Origin: Dehalococcoidia bacterium
Lineage (GTDB): Bacteria; Chloroflexota; Dehalococcoidia; Dehalococcoidales; JAUWYK01
Direction of reading: 5' to 3'
DNA: 6,574 nt
NCBI GenBank assembly: GCA_030615865.1
Contig: JAUWYK010000086.1
Span: 1 to 6,574, forward strand
The position numbers and the translations under genes are program-made. Shown here one piece after another: positions 1 to 5,637 of the stretch. The notes beneath the pieces are model-generated. The model was not told where the DNA came from. It saw nothing but the letters and a program-made list of their open reading frames with translations, and searched no databases. The stretch's first letter is position 1. Each line of letters begins with the position of its first letter.

Positions 1-713
1 GCACCAGCTACCTCATATACCATATACAATGCTACCGGTTTTATCGCTGGTCCAGATAGACCTCCGGTTACGTTGCCTAATAGCGGTCTGCGCCTGGCGA
101 TGTCTATGGCTATGCCCTTCAGGGTATTGATTAGGGATATAGCGTCGGCTCCGGCTTCAGCCACAGCCATAGCTATCTTGGCTATGTCACTGGTGTTTGG
201 GGTTAACTTGACCAATACTGGTAGAGAAGTGGCTGTTTTAACGGCGACAGTTACCTCGGCGGCAGATTCGGGGTTTGTCCCAAACTCAGCACCACCGGCT
301 TTGACATTAGGACAACTGATGTTCACTTCAATAGCACTGATTCCAGCTACCCCATCCAGCTCGCCAGCCAGTTGAGCATAATCGGCAATAGTTTCGCCAG
401 CAATATTAACGATGACTGGCACCCGCCAGCTTGCCCAAATTGGTGTTTTTTCCTTAATTAAGGCTTTAACGCCGATATTCTGTAGCCCGATTGAATTGAG
501 CAAGCCACAGGATGTCTCGGCCAGTCTGGGCTGTGGGTTACCATCTCTAGGTTCAAGGGTGGTTCCTTTGCATACGATAGCCCCCAGCTTTTGAATATCA
601 AATATATGGCTATACTCTGTCCCGTAGCCGAAGGTACCAGACGCTGTCATCACCGGGTTAGCTAGCAGTAAACCGTGTTTATTTTTTGGCGCTAATTGAA
701 CCGAAAGATTCAT
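1..713 (-). CDS. pyrD: Dihydroorotate dehydrogenase, class 1B catalytic subunit (3' end cut by window edge)
   Basis: FMN enzyme oxidising dihydroorotate to orotate in pyrimidine synthesis, cytosolic. The 237 visible codons cover most of the TIM barrel; roughly the last 60-70 residues usual for this family lie off the left edge. Visible motifs are KGTT (residues 49-52), the substrate-site LLNSIGLQN (71-79), NISCPN with catalytic Cys134, VKLTPN (168-173), [10 protein letters not shown] (195-204) and the FMN-phosphate loop [10 protein letters not shown] (217-226). Cys134 rules out class 2 (Ser), and [10 protein letters not shown] after it is typical of class 1B, whose partner is the PyrK electron-transfer subunit; no pyrK is visible here. 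The ATG at 713 follows TAAGGAG, which overlaps the stop of the preceding metallohydrolase gene, with an 8-base gap. It is thus the third gene of a probable operon with the membrane protein and the metallo-beta-lactamase-fold protein. Identity is firm; class 1B is likely. Confidence 0.95.
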   Translation of the reverse strand, partial: MNLSVQLAPKNKHGLLLANPVMTASGTFGYGTEYSHIFDIQKLGAIVCKGTTLEPRDGNPQPRLAETSCGLLNSIGLQNIGVKALIKEKTPIWASWRVPVIVNIAGETIADYAQLAGELDGVAGISAIEVNISCPNVKAGGAEFGTNPESAAEVTVAVKTATSLPVLVKLTPNTSDIAKIAMAVAEAGADAISLINTLKGIAIDIARRRPLLGNVTGGLSGPAIKPVALYMVYEVAG

Positions 714-721
714 AGTGCTCC

Positions 722-1558
722 TTATGGCAGGTCGATGCTGGTGCCAGTGTTATTGAAGAAAAAGCTATCGCCAAACTCCTGAGCTAGCAGCACGCTTGTT
801 GATAGACCGGTGCAGTGACACAGGCCTAACCTTTGAACCCCCAAATCCCTTAGGACAGCAATTGTCAACCATACTCGCTCTTCAGAAGCACTAATCAGAT
901 GAGAGCCACCCAGTACAGCGTGTACCTGTTTTACGCCAGTGAGCTGCTGGGCATGGTATAGGGTATTAATAATGCCACGGTGGGCGCAACCCAGGATGAC
1001 AACCAAGCCCTGCTCGGTATTTATAATAAGTGCCTGGTCGTCTAGAAGCTTATCAGGCTGCCAGCCAGTAGCTCCCTTTACAAACAGGTCAGGGTCTGTC
1101 TCCTCGTAATCGGTTACCATGGGAATCTCACCAGTGGTCATTATGTTATCAGTTATTTTTATCGGCTTTGTAGTTAGGTTGAAGCTACCCCCAAGGCTTT
1201 CCAGTTCCTGACGCTGGAAGGGTATGCCAATATATCTATCCGCTTCACCCTGGCGACGGGCATACTTAGCTGCCCACATATCGGGGTGGGCTATTATCTC
1301 CACCTTTTTCCTCATCTTGCGTAGGATTTGGCGTAACCCGCCAGTATGGTCAGAGTGACCATGGCTCAACACAATCTTATCAATTTTGCTCAGGTCAATC
1401 CCAAGAGTATCAGCATTGTGGCTGGCTGAGATGCTTTGCCCGGTATCAAGCAGAACGTTCACCTCGCCTGTTTCTACCAGGATACTCAGCCCGAACTCAG
1501 CCAGAAAATCTCCCCTATTGGCAGTATTTTCACTGAGGGTAGTGATGCGAAGCTCCAA
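722..1558 (-). CDS. Metallo-beta-lactamase-fold protein, COG1237 (dihydropterin-methyl-RFA-P synthase-like) family
   Basis: A 278-residue cytosolic protein with no signal peptide. It shows the complete metal-binding set of the fold: LLDTG (residues 36-40), HGHSDH with H66, H68, D70 and H71, GCAHRG with H193 (190-195), GGSH with H220 (217-220) and CHCTG with H248 (247-251). The CAHRGIINT and GGSHL...ER...CHCTG pattern is that of COG1237, whose characterised archaeal member makes a methanopterin precursor. Bacterial homologues are mostly uncharacterised, so the exact substrate is unknown and no pterin role should be assumed. The start is a TTG two bases after the upstream stop codon; GGGAGGAG in the end of the upstream gene gives a strong Shine-Dalgarno at about 7-8 bases, which supports the non-ATG start and translational coupling. 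pyrD follows after 8 bases. Family assignment is strong, function uncertain. Confidence 0.88.
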   Translation of the reverse strand: MELRITTLSENTANRGDFLAEFGLSILVETGEVNVLLDTGQSISASHNADTLGIDLSKIDKIVLSHGHSDHTGGLRQILRKMRKKVEIIAHPDMWAAKYARRQGEADRYIGIPFQRQELESLGGSFNLTTKPIKITDNIMTTGEIPMVTDYEETDPDLFVKGATGWQPDKLLDDQALIINTEQGLVVILGCAHRGIINTLYHAQQLTGVKQVHAVLGGSHLISASEERVWLTIAVLRDLGVQRLGLCHCTGLSTSVLLAQEFGDSFFFNNTGTSIDLP

Positions 1559-1560
1559 TT

Positions 1561-2196
1561 TTATTCTCCTCCCGGGTGATTATATGTTATATGTTCTGGG
1601 GGTGGCAACTTCTTCCTCGTGAACAGCAAAGGAAACACGATATCGCTTAGACAGCAGGGAATCCAAACAGCAAGGAATAGAAACAAGAAGACAAAGGGGA
1701 GCAGAGGAATCCAACGGGCTATCCCGAAGGCGGTGAAGTAGAATAACGATGCCCATGTGCTCAACAATACATGTCCAAGGTGGGGGAATTTGGTAGTGGG
1801 TCTCCAATAACCAATGGCAATGCCAATTAGCGCCATAGGGTTTACTAACCACCATTCTTCAATAAAGGGTATATGAAATCCTATTTCGATATTGAGTAAG
1901 ACTCCCCCCAGGTAGGGAATTATGACATCGCTTAATGTAGCTATGCCGATAGAGCCGGTATAACCAATCAAAATGGCTGCCCAGATTTTGCCATTAGCAT
2001 ATTTTTTATATATAGCTGTGGTTACCAGGGCGCTCAAGACAACATGGAGTGGATGTAAGGTATAAAAAATAGCGTGGGAAATCTGGGCAGGGACATTGCC
2101 CAAAACTATTATAACCATGATGATAATCCCGGTAGCGGCGCCAAGAGCAGTAAAGGGGGTATGTTCAGCGAGTTCTCTTGCTATTCGTCTAAGCAT
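1561..2196 (-). CDS. Unrecognised six-helix membrane protein with internal HxxH/LSD duplication, Fur-box controlled
   Basis: I do not recognise the family. The 211-residue product is strongly hydrophobic, with about six predicted membrane segments near residues 17-33, 41-62, 71-97, 117-131, 140-160 and 163-192, a short basic N-terminus and a polar proline/histidine-containing tail. Two halves share motifs in the same order: HPLHVVLS (48-55) then LSDVIIPYL (88-96), and HLGHVLLS (139-146) then LSDIVFPLL (183-191). The spacing is similar (41 and 45 residues from first His to the Ser of LSD), which suggests an ancient duplication of a three-helix unit. His, Asp and the Cys pair 181-182 near or in membrane segments could bind metal; this is inference. 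It follows a Fur-family gene by 83 bases, and a perfect 7-1-7 Fur-box palindrome lies 18 bases upstream of its ATG. It overlaps functionally with the next gene, 2 bases away, whose Shine-Dalgarno is inside its 3' end. A metal permease or metal-linked membrane factor is the best guess. Confidence 0.85.
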   Translation of the reverse strand: MLRRIARELAEHTPFTALGAATGIIIMVIIVLGNVPAQISHAIFYTLHPLHVVLSALVTTAIYKKYANGKIWAAILIGYTGSIGIATLSDVIIPYLGGVLLNIEIGFHIPFIEEWWLVNPMALIGIAIGYWRPTTKFPHLGHVLLSTWASLFYFTAFGIARWIPLLPFVFLFLFLAVWIPCCLSDIVFPLLFTRKKLPPPEHITYNHPGGE

Positions 2197-2213
2197 TTTC
2201 TCATATGGTTAAT

Positions 2214-2230
2214 TGAAAATTATTTTCATT
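2214..2230. promoter_or_regulatory. Fur-box operator upstream of the membrane-protein operon
   Basis: TGAAAATTATTTTCA at 2214-2228 is a perfect 7-1-7 inverted repeat, the architecture of Gram-positive Fur/PerR/Zur boxes, and is closest to the Bacillus Fur form TGATAATnATTATCA. With the following TT it matches the site in the fur promoter at 15 of 17 positions. It lies 18 bases before the ATG of the membrane-protein gene and just after the Fur-family gene. Repression of the membrane-protein, metallohydrolase and pyrD transcript by the metal-loaded regulator is the likely effect. I could not identify a convincing -35/-10 pair around it. Confidence 0.75.
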
Positions 2231-2231
2231 G

Positions 2232-2256
2232 GCAATGCTTAAAAAATTAGCATTGC
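2232..2256. repeat. 8-bp perfect inverted repeat between fur and the membrane-protein gene
   Basis: GCAATGCT (2232-2239) and AGCATTGC (2249-2256) form a perfect inverted repeat around a 9-base A/T spacer. A shorter palindrome CATTGGCAATG (2227-2237) overlaps its left arm and the end of the Fur box, and a further GGCATTG-like copy (minus strand) sits at 2264-2270. The stem is AT-moderate and its T-run lies in the loop rather than after the stem, so it is a poor intrinsic terminator. A binding site for a second dimeric regulator, or a weak hairpin between fur and the next gene, fits better. Confidence 0.6.
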
Positions 2257-2279
2257 TTAACTACAATGCCTGATAAAAT

Positions 2280-2714
2280 TTATTTCGCTTCTTTTTGGCA
2301 AGCTTGGCACAGACCAATGAACTCAAGCAGGTGGTCTTCAATCTCAAACCCGGTCTCCAGAGAAAGCCTTTGTTCCAGTTCACCGAGGTCATAGCCGGTG
2401 AAATCAACGACCTTGCCGCAGTCTGAACAAATCAGGTGGTGGTGATGCCCTGGAGCACTAATTGTGTAGCTTTGACAGCTACCTCCGGCGTGTAACTCGC
2501 AGACAAGTTCTAGCTTGGCGAGTATGTCCAGAGTACGGTAAATGGTTACCAGCCCAATATTAGGCTGGTCTTGATGCACTTTCTCATATATCTCAGCAGG
2601 AGTAAGGTGGTCCTGACCAGAGGCAATTGTCCGTATTACCGCCCGTCGCTGTGGGGTCAGCTTATAGCCGTGCCACCTCAATTTAGCTACTATTTTCCTC
2701 TGTGTAAGTCTCAT
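2280..2714 (-). CDS. fur: Fur-family metal-responsive transcriptional repressor
   Basis: A 144-residue cytosolic DNA-binding regulator that represses target genes when metal-loaded. The N-terminal winged helix spans about residues 1-80, with LTPQRRAVIRTI (19-30) and recognition-helix sequence GLVTIYRTLDIL (54-65). The C-terminal dimerisation half carries the metal ligands: a histidine run at 90-93, then C96 and C99, and C136 and C139 as the two structural zinc CxxC pairs. The frame is open to an ATG at 2801, which would add 29 residues. I chose the ATG at 2714 because it gives the usual family length and because a promoter (TTGACA, 17 bp, TATGCT) and a Fur box lie inside the extension. No clear Shine-Dalgarno precedes either start. 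The operator resembles Fur more than Zur or PerR boxes, but the sensed metal cannot be read from sequence; Zur or a manganese sensor remain possible. Confidence 0.92.
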   Translation of the reverse strand: MRLTQRKIVAKLRWHGYKLTPQRRAVIRTIASGQDHLTPAEIYEKVHQDQPNIGLVTIYRTLDILAKLELVCELHAGGSCQSYTISAPGHHHHLICSDCGKVVDFTGYDLGELEQRLSLETGFEIEDHLLEFIGLCQACQKEAK

Positions 2715-2727
2715 TTCAAATGCTAAA

Positions 2728-2744
2728 TGAAAAATATTATCATT
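2728..2744. promoter_or_regulatory. Fur-box operator at the fur transcription start (autoregulation)
   Basis: TGAAAAATATTATCATT matches the operator upstream of the membrane-protein gene at 15 of 17 positions. The wider AATGAAAAATATTATCATT (2726-2744) is a 9-1-9 dyad with 7 of 9 pairs. It begins 4 bases downstream of the predicted -10 element (2748-2753) of the minus-strand fur promoter and so covers the expected transcription start, a standard position for repression. Negative autoregulation is the natural reading. Confidence 0.72.
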
Positions 2745-2747
2745 AAG

Positions 2748-2776
2748 AGCATACTTAAAATCGTCCATGTTGTCAA
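2748..2776 (-). promoter_or_regulatory. Promoter of the Fur-family gene
   Basis: On the minus strand TTGACA (2776-2771, perfect -35) is followed after exactly 17 bases by TATGCT (2753-2748, -10). Transcription should start near 2741-2743, about 27-30 bases before the ATG at 2714. It cannot serve the longer reading frame from 2801, since that start codon is upstream of the promoter, which argues that 2714 is the real start. Confidence 0.7.
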
Positions 2777-2802
2777 TAATTTCTAACCACATCCTTGACA
2801 TA

Positions 2803-2831
2803 TTGACCAGACAGTGTAAATAGGCTACACT
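2803..2831 (+). promoter_or_regulatory. Probable promoter of the DUF72 gene
   Basis: TTGACC (2803-2808), 17 bases, then TACACT (2826-2831) gives a fair sigma-A-type promoter with its start expected at about 2838, the first base of the ATG. An overlapping alternative is TTGACA (2795-2800), 16 bases, TAAATA (2817-2822), starting near 2829. Both predict little or no leader. The elements sit beside the divergent fur promoter but do not overlap its operator. Confidence 0.45.
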
Positions 2832-2837
2832 AAAGAT

Positions 2838-3605
2838 ATGATGTACCTTGGCACTTCAGGGTTTAGCTATGATGATTGGGTAGGGAACTTCTACCCGGTG
2901 GGTATGCCCAAGCGTGAGTGGCTTACCTATTATGCCCGTGAGTTTAATGCTTGCGAGGTAAACTCAACCTTTTACGCCTTACCCAAACCGTCTAGCTTAG
3001 AAGCTATGGCAGAGAAAACGGGTGAAGGCTTCCTCTTTTCGATTAAAGCCAATCAAAAAATGACCCACCAGCGGGAGGATAATGCCCCCGTTTTTAAGGC
3101 TTTTTGCCAGGTGCTGGAGCCGATTATCACTGCTGGGAAGCTGGGCTGTATCTTGGCTCAGTTTCCATATAGTTTCGGGTTTAATCGCCGTAACTGGGAC
3201 TACCTCAGGTTGTTTAGGGAGCGGTTGGGTGAACTACCGGTGACCATTGAATTCCGTAAAGCCCAGTGGCTAAGGAGAGAGGTGTTTGACTGGCTTCGTC
3301 ACCAGGATTTCGGCTTCTGTTGTGTCGATGAACCACAGCTGCCTAATCTTTTGCCGCCACTAGCTGAGGTAACAAGTAAGATAGGCTATATCCGATTTCA
3401 CGGGCGAAATAGTGTCAAGTGGTGGCAACATGAGCAGGCTTATGAAAGGTATGATTATAGCTATACACCGCAGGAACTCAGTGAGTGGCTGCCTAAGATT
3501 AAAAAGGTGGATAGTGTAGCTGAAAAGACGTTTATCTTCGCCAATAATCATTGGCGTGGGCAGGCAGTTGGCACTATTCGCCAACTACGAGTGATGCTGG
3601 ACTAA
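2838..3605 (+). CDS. DUF72 (YecE-like) family protein
   Basis: A 255-residue cytosolic protein of the DUF72/YecE family, a TIM-barrel fold whose function is not established. Family hallmarks are visible: N-terminal LGTSGFSYDDWVGNFYP (residues 4-20), the FNACEVNSTFYALP stretch (36-49), LFSIKANQKMTH (66-77), LAQFPYSF (106-113), VTIEFRKAQW (135-144), CCVDEP (161-166), IRFHGRN (185-191) and the C-terminal FIFANNHWRGQA (232-243). The length is normal and no key segment is missing. It starts with tandem ATG codons at 2838 and 2841; no Shine-Dalgarno is visible and the promoter predicts a start at or just before the ATG, so translation may be leaderless. It is divergent from fur, but no Fur box covers its promoter. 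No specific role in metal handling can be inferred from position alone. Confidence 0.92.
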   Translation: MMYLGTSGFSYDDWVGNFYPVGMPKREWLTYYAREFNACEVNSTFYALPKPSSLEAMAEKTGEGFLFSIKANQKMTHQREDNAPVFKAFCQVLEPIITAGKLGCILAQFPYSFGFNRRNWDYLRLFRERLGELPVTIEFRKAQWLRREVFDWLRHQDFGFCCVDEPQLPNLLPPLAEVTSKIGYIRFHGRNSVKWWQHEQAYERYDYSYTPQELSEWLPKIKKVDSVAEKTFIFANNHWRGQAVGTIRQLRVMLD

Positions 3606-3644
3606 CCTGTCCTGCTTACCACTGCTCTCTTAATAATCGCTAAG

Positions 3645-3650
3645 TATAAT
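3645..3650 (+). promoter_or_regulatory. Candidate -10 box for the traR-lspA-rluD operon
   Basis: A perfect TATAAT lies 71 bases before the ATG of the DksA/TraR gene, inside the 115-base gap after the DUF72 gene. The -35 region at 16-18 bases upstream (around CTGCTC, 3622-3627) is poor, so this is only a candidate. The 8-base direct repeat TGCTTACC (3613-3620 and 3651-3658) brackets it. No terminator hairpin for DUF72 was seen, so read-through is also possible. Confidence 0.35.
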
Positions 3651-3720
3651 TGCTTACCTGTCAGCTCTAAATGGGAAAAAGTCAATATTAAGCTTGGCAG
3701 GTGGGCGGAAGGAACAAGAT

Positions 3721-4101
3721 ATGACTACTGGCTTTAATCTACTTCGCTCTCGTTTAGAGAGTGAACAAAAGCGCTTAATTGAGGAATTGGAGCAATCAAA
3801 AGCTAGCGTCCGTCCTGCTGATGAACGGCGAGAGGGTAGTCCCTTTGGCAAGAGAGAGGAGGAGGCTACCGAGACCCTCGAGTTAGAGAAGCGGCTGGCT
3901 TTAGAGAAACGTATAATAGACCAGCTGGCTGATGTGGAGCATGCCTTACACAAGTTTGAAGACGGAAGCTATGGCTCATGTGATATTTGCGGTCAGCTTA
4001 TAGACCCAGACCGATTAGAGGCACTTCCCCAGGCGAACCTGTGCTTGAATTGTAAGGCTCGTCAGGCAAAGAATGCAAAAGGTAAATTGTCTCCAGGGTA
4101 A
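3721..4101 (+). CDS. DksA/TraR-family C4 zinc-finger protein (YlyA-like)
   Basis: A 126-residue small regulator-like protein of the DksA/TraR superfamily, members of which bind RNA polymerase through its secondary channel. A long charged helical region (about residues 5-80, rich in Glu, Lys and Arg) predicts a coiled coil, followed by a four-cysteine zinc finger CDIC...CLNC with C87, C90, C108 and C111. The E. coli DksA tip motif DxxDxA is not evident; the middle instead reads SPFGKREEEATE (40-51), so a classical DksA role is uncertain. A TTG at 3694 is also in frame, but GGAAGGA at 3707-3713 sits 7 bases before the ATG at 3721, which settles the start. Its end overlaps lspA by 29 bases. The order with lspA and an RluD-type synthase matches ylyA-lspA-ylyB of Bacillus subtilis, which suggests a YlyA-like protein. 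Confidence 0.9.
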   Translation: MTTGFNLLRSRLESEQKRLIEELEQSKASVRPADERREGSPFGKREEEATETLELEKRLALEKRIIDQLADVEHALHKFEDGSYGSCDICGQLIDPDRLEALPQANLCLNCKARQAKNAKGKLSPG

Positions 4102-4582
4102 GTGGCGAGGTGTGGTCTTTTTACTTACTGCATTACTGGTGGTGGCTGCCGACCAGCTCAGCAAGATATGGATAAGGTCTAATCTGGCGGTAGGGGAATC
4201 ACTACCAGAGGCAGGATTCTTTCAGCTAACCCATGTTCAAAATACTGGAGCCATCTTTGGCTTATTTCAAGGTCAATCGTTCCCCTTAACTGTAGTTGCC
4301 TTAGTGGGCATTGGCGTTATTCTTTTCTATGCTTTTGTTCTCCATCGTAGTTTTCCCCTTTTGGATAACAGGCTAAGCAAGTTAGCCCTTGGCTTGGTTC
4401 TTGGTGGCACGGTAGGTAACCTGATTGACCGGCTAACCACTGACCTTCACTATGTAACTGACTTTATCAGTATCGGTATCTGGCCGGCATTCAACATTGC
4501 TGATTCTGCCATAACGGTCGGCGTTATTATATTTGCTTACTCATTACTCCGCTCTTTAAGTAGGGAGCGGAAAACAACGTGA
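4073..4582 (+). CDS. lspA: Lipoprotein signal peptidase (signal peptidase II)
   Basis: Inner-membrane aspartyl protease that removes the signal peptide of prolipoproteins after lipid attachment to the lipobox cysteine. The 169-residue product has the usual length and four membrane segments (about residues 13-30, 70-90, 103-118 and 140-162). Conserved blocks are DQLSK (27-31), VQNTGAIFGLF (55-65), GGTVGNLIDRL (111-121) with catalytic Asp119, and AFNIADSAI (139-147) with catalytic Asp144. The ATG at 4073 lies inside the traR gene, giving a 29-base overlap in another frame, with only a weak AGG 6 bases ahead; a GTG at 4112 would be the next possibility but has badly placed pairing. Its TGA overlaps the GTG start of the next gene. 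The lipoprotein encoded at 5638-6345 is a natural substrate class. Confidence 0.97.
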   Translation: MQKVNCLQGKWRGVVFLLTALLVVAADQLSKIWIRSNLAVGESLPEAGFFQLTHVQNTGAIFGLFQGQSFPLTVVALVGIGVILFYAFVLHRSFPLLDNRLSKLALGLVLGGTVGNLIDRLTTDLHYVTDFISIGIWPAFNIADSAITVGVIIFAYSLLRSLSRERKTT

Positions 4583-5481
4583 GGATGGATAAAGTATATC
4601 GTTTTGTAGCTGATAAGCCGGGTACTCGTCTTGATAAGTATGTTTGTGAGAAGTGCCCTGAGCTCTCCCGAACACATGCTCAAAAGCTTATTGGTGGTGG
4701 CCATATCACGGTTAACGACCGTGTGGCTAAGGCTGGTCTTAAACTTAATACAGGTGATAGGCTGACCATTGTCATACCCCCCGCCGCACCTAGTCCTTTA
4801 TCGCCCGAGGCTATTCCACTAAATATCGTTTATGAGGATGACGACCTTTTGGTCGTGGACAAACCAGCCGGGCTAACTGTCCACCCGGCACCGGGACACC
4901 CGACTAATACCTTGGTCAATGCTATTCTGTTCCACTTCCCTCACCTGGCTGATATCGGCGACTCACTGCGGCCGGGGATTGTGCATCGTTTAGACAAGGA
5001 TACCTCAGGGGTGATGCTGGTAGCTAAGAATAGTGTGGCTCAGGCTAACCTGGCGGAGCAATTCAGGGCTCGTTCAGTAGTAAAAGCCTATCTGGTATTG
5101 GTTAAAGGGCACCTCACCCCGGAGAGTGGTATCATTGAGGCACCTATCGGGCGTGACCCCCGTAACCGAAAGCGTATGGCGGTAGTGGCTGAAGGCAGGG
5201 AAGCCCGCACTGGATATCGTGTAGTTAAGTATATAAGCGACTATACACTGCTTGAAGTCAAGCCGGAGACGGGTCGCACCCACCAGATACGGGTTCACCT
5301 TTCGGCTATTGGCTATCCGGTGGCGGGAGACCCGATGTATGGAGTAAAGTCTCCCCATCTATCACGGCAATTTATGCACGCCTCCCACCTGGGCTTTCTC
5401 TTACCCTCCACCGGCGAATATGTAGAGTTCACCTCCGACCTTCCCCCCGATTTAGAGCAGGCGCTGAAGGATATCGCCTAG
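4579..5481 (+). CDS. rluD: RluD-type 23S rRNA pseudouridine synthase (RluA family)
   Basis: Converts uridines in large-subunit rRNA to pseudouridine. The 300-residue protein has an N-terminal S4 RNA-binding domain (about residues 15-65: TRLDKYVCE, SRTHAQKLI, VNDRVAKAG) and an RluA-family catalytic domain: IVYEDDDLLVVDKPAGLTVHP (83-103), GIVHRLDKDTSGVMLVAKN (133-151) with catalytic Asp139, KPETGRTHQIRVHL near 229-242 and GDPMYG near 251-256. The S4 domain and length favour the RluD branch; precise target positions cannot be read from sequence. The GTG at 4579 overlaps the lspA stop (GTGA) and has GGGAGCGG 8-9 bases upstream; an ATG two codons later (4585) is the alternative. In Bacillus subtilis the equivalent gene is ylyB. 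It is the last gene before a strong terminator. Confidence 0.95.
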   Translation: MRMDKVYRFVADKPGTRLDKYVCEKCPELSRTHAQKLIGGGHITVNDRVAKAGLKLNTGDRLTIVIPPAAPSPLSPEAIPLNIVYEDDDLLVVDKPAGLTVHPAPGHPTNTLVNAILFHFPHLADIGDSLRPGIVHRLDKDTSGVMLVAKNSVAQANLAEQFRARSVVKAYLVLVKGHLTPESGIIEAPIGRDPRNRKRMAVVAEGREARTGYRVVKYISDYTLLEVKPETGRTHQIRVHLSAIGYPVAGDPMYGVKSPHLSRQFMHASHLGFLLPSTGEYVEFTSDLPPDLEQALKDIA

Positions 5482-5515
5482 ATTTCTAAATTATTTATTA
5501 ACCCTATCCCCTTTG

Positions 5516-5552
5516 TCCCCTTCCCCTTATCAAGGGGAAGGGGAAGGTTTTT
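5516..5552 (+). terminator. Intrinsic terminator after rluD
   Basis: CCCCTTCCCCTT (5517-5528) and AAGGGGAAGGGG (5532-5543) form a perfect 12-bp stem, 13 with the T/A pair at 5516/5544, closed by a three-base ATC loop. After AAGG comes TTTTT (5548-5552). It lies 35 bases past the rluD stop and should end the traR-lspA-rluD transcript. The strong purine/pyrimidine strand bias is typical of dispersed intergenic hairpins as well. Confidence 0.8.
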
Positions 5553-5555
5553 GAA

Positions 5556-5575
5556 AGAGGGGCTGACGCCCCTCT
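5556..5575. repeat. Second perfect hairpin, AGAGGGGC/GCCCCTCT
   Basis: AGAGGGGC (5556-5563), TGAC loop, GCCCCTCT (5568-5575) is a perfect 8-bp GC-rich stem only 12 bases after the terminator stem. No T-run follows on either strand, so it is not a classical terminator by itself. Lying between the convergent ends of rluD and the lipoprotein gene, it may block antisense read-through or, with the first hairpin, be one copy of a dispersed intergenic repeat. The remaining bases to 5637 show nothing further I can name. Confidence 0.6.
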
Positions 5576-5637
5576 CTAAAATCTCTTCGCCACTTCTTTT
5601 GAGCCGCCAAAAAGGGGCCAGCTACCGCTGCAGCATG

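Noticed and set aside
73..594. Two plus-strand reading frames (73-375 and 412-594)
   Set aside because: They are antisense to pyrD, whose minus-strand product has continuous family motifs.
1386..1855. Frames at 1386-1622 (+) and 1580-1855 (-)
   Set aside because: Both lie over the metallohydrolase and membrane-protein genes in other frames, with no family features or ribosome site.
2232..2256. Intrinsic terminator for fur
   Set aside because: The stem is not GC-rich and the T-run is in the loop, with none after the stem in the direction of transcription.
3605..3662. Short direct repeats ACCTGTC and TGCTTACC as an insertion footprint or operator
   Set aside because: Only 7-8 bases each, in different order in the two copies, with no mobile element between; chance is likely.
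3360..3953. Minus-strand frames 3360-3584 and 3654-3953
   Set aside because: Antisense shadows of the DUF72 and DksA/TraR genes; low-complexity Ser/Arg composition in the second.
5074..5358. Minus-strand frame inside rluD
   Set aside because: Antisense to the catalytic domain of the pseudouridine synthase; no independent support.
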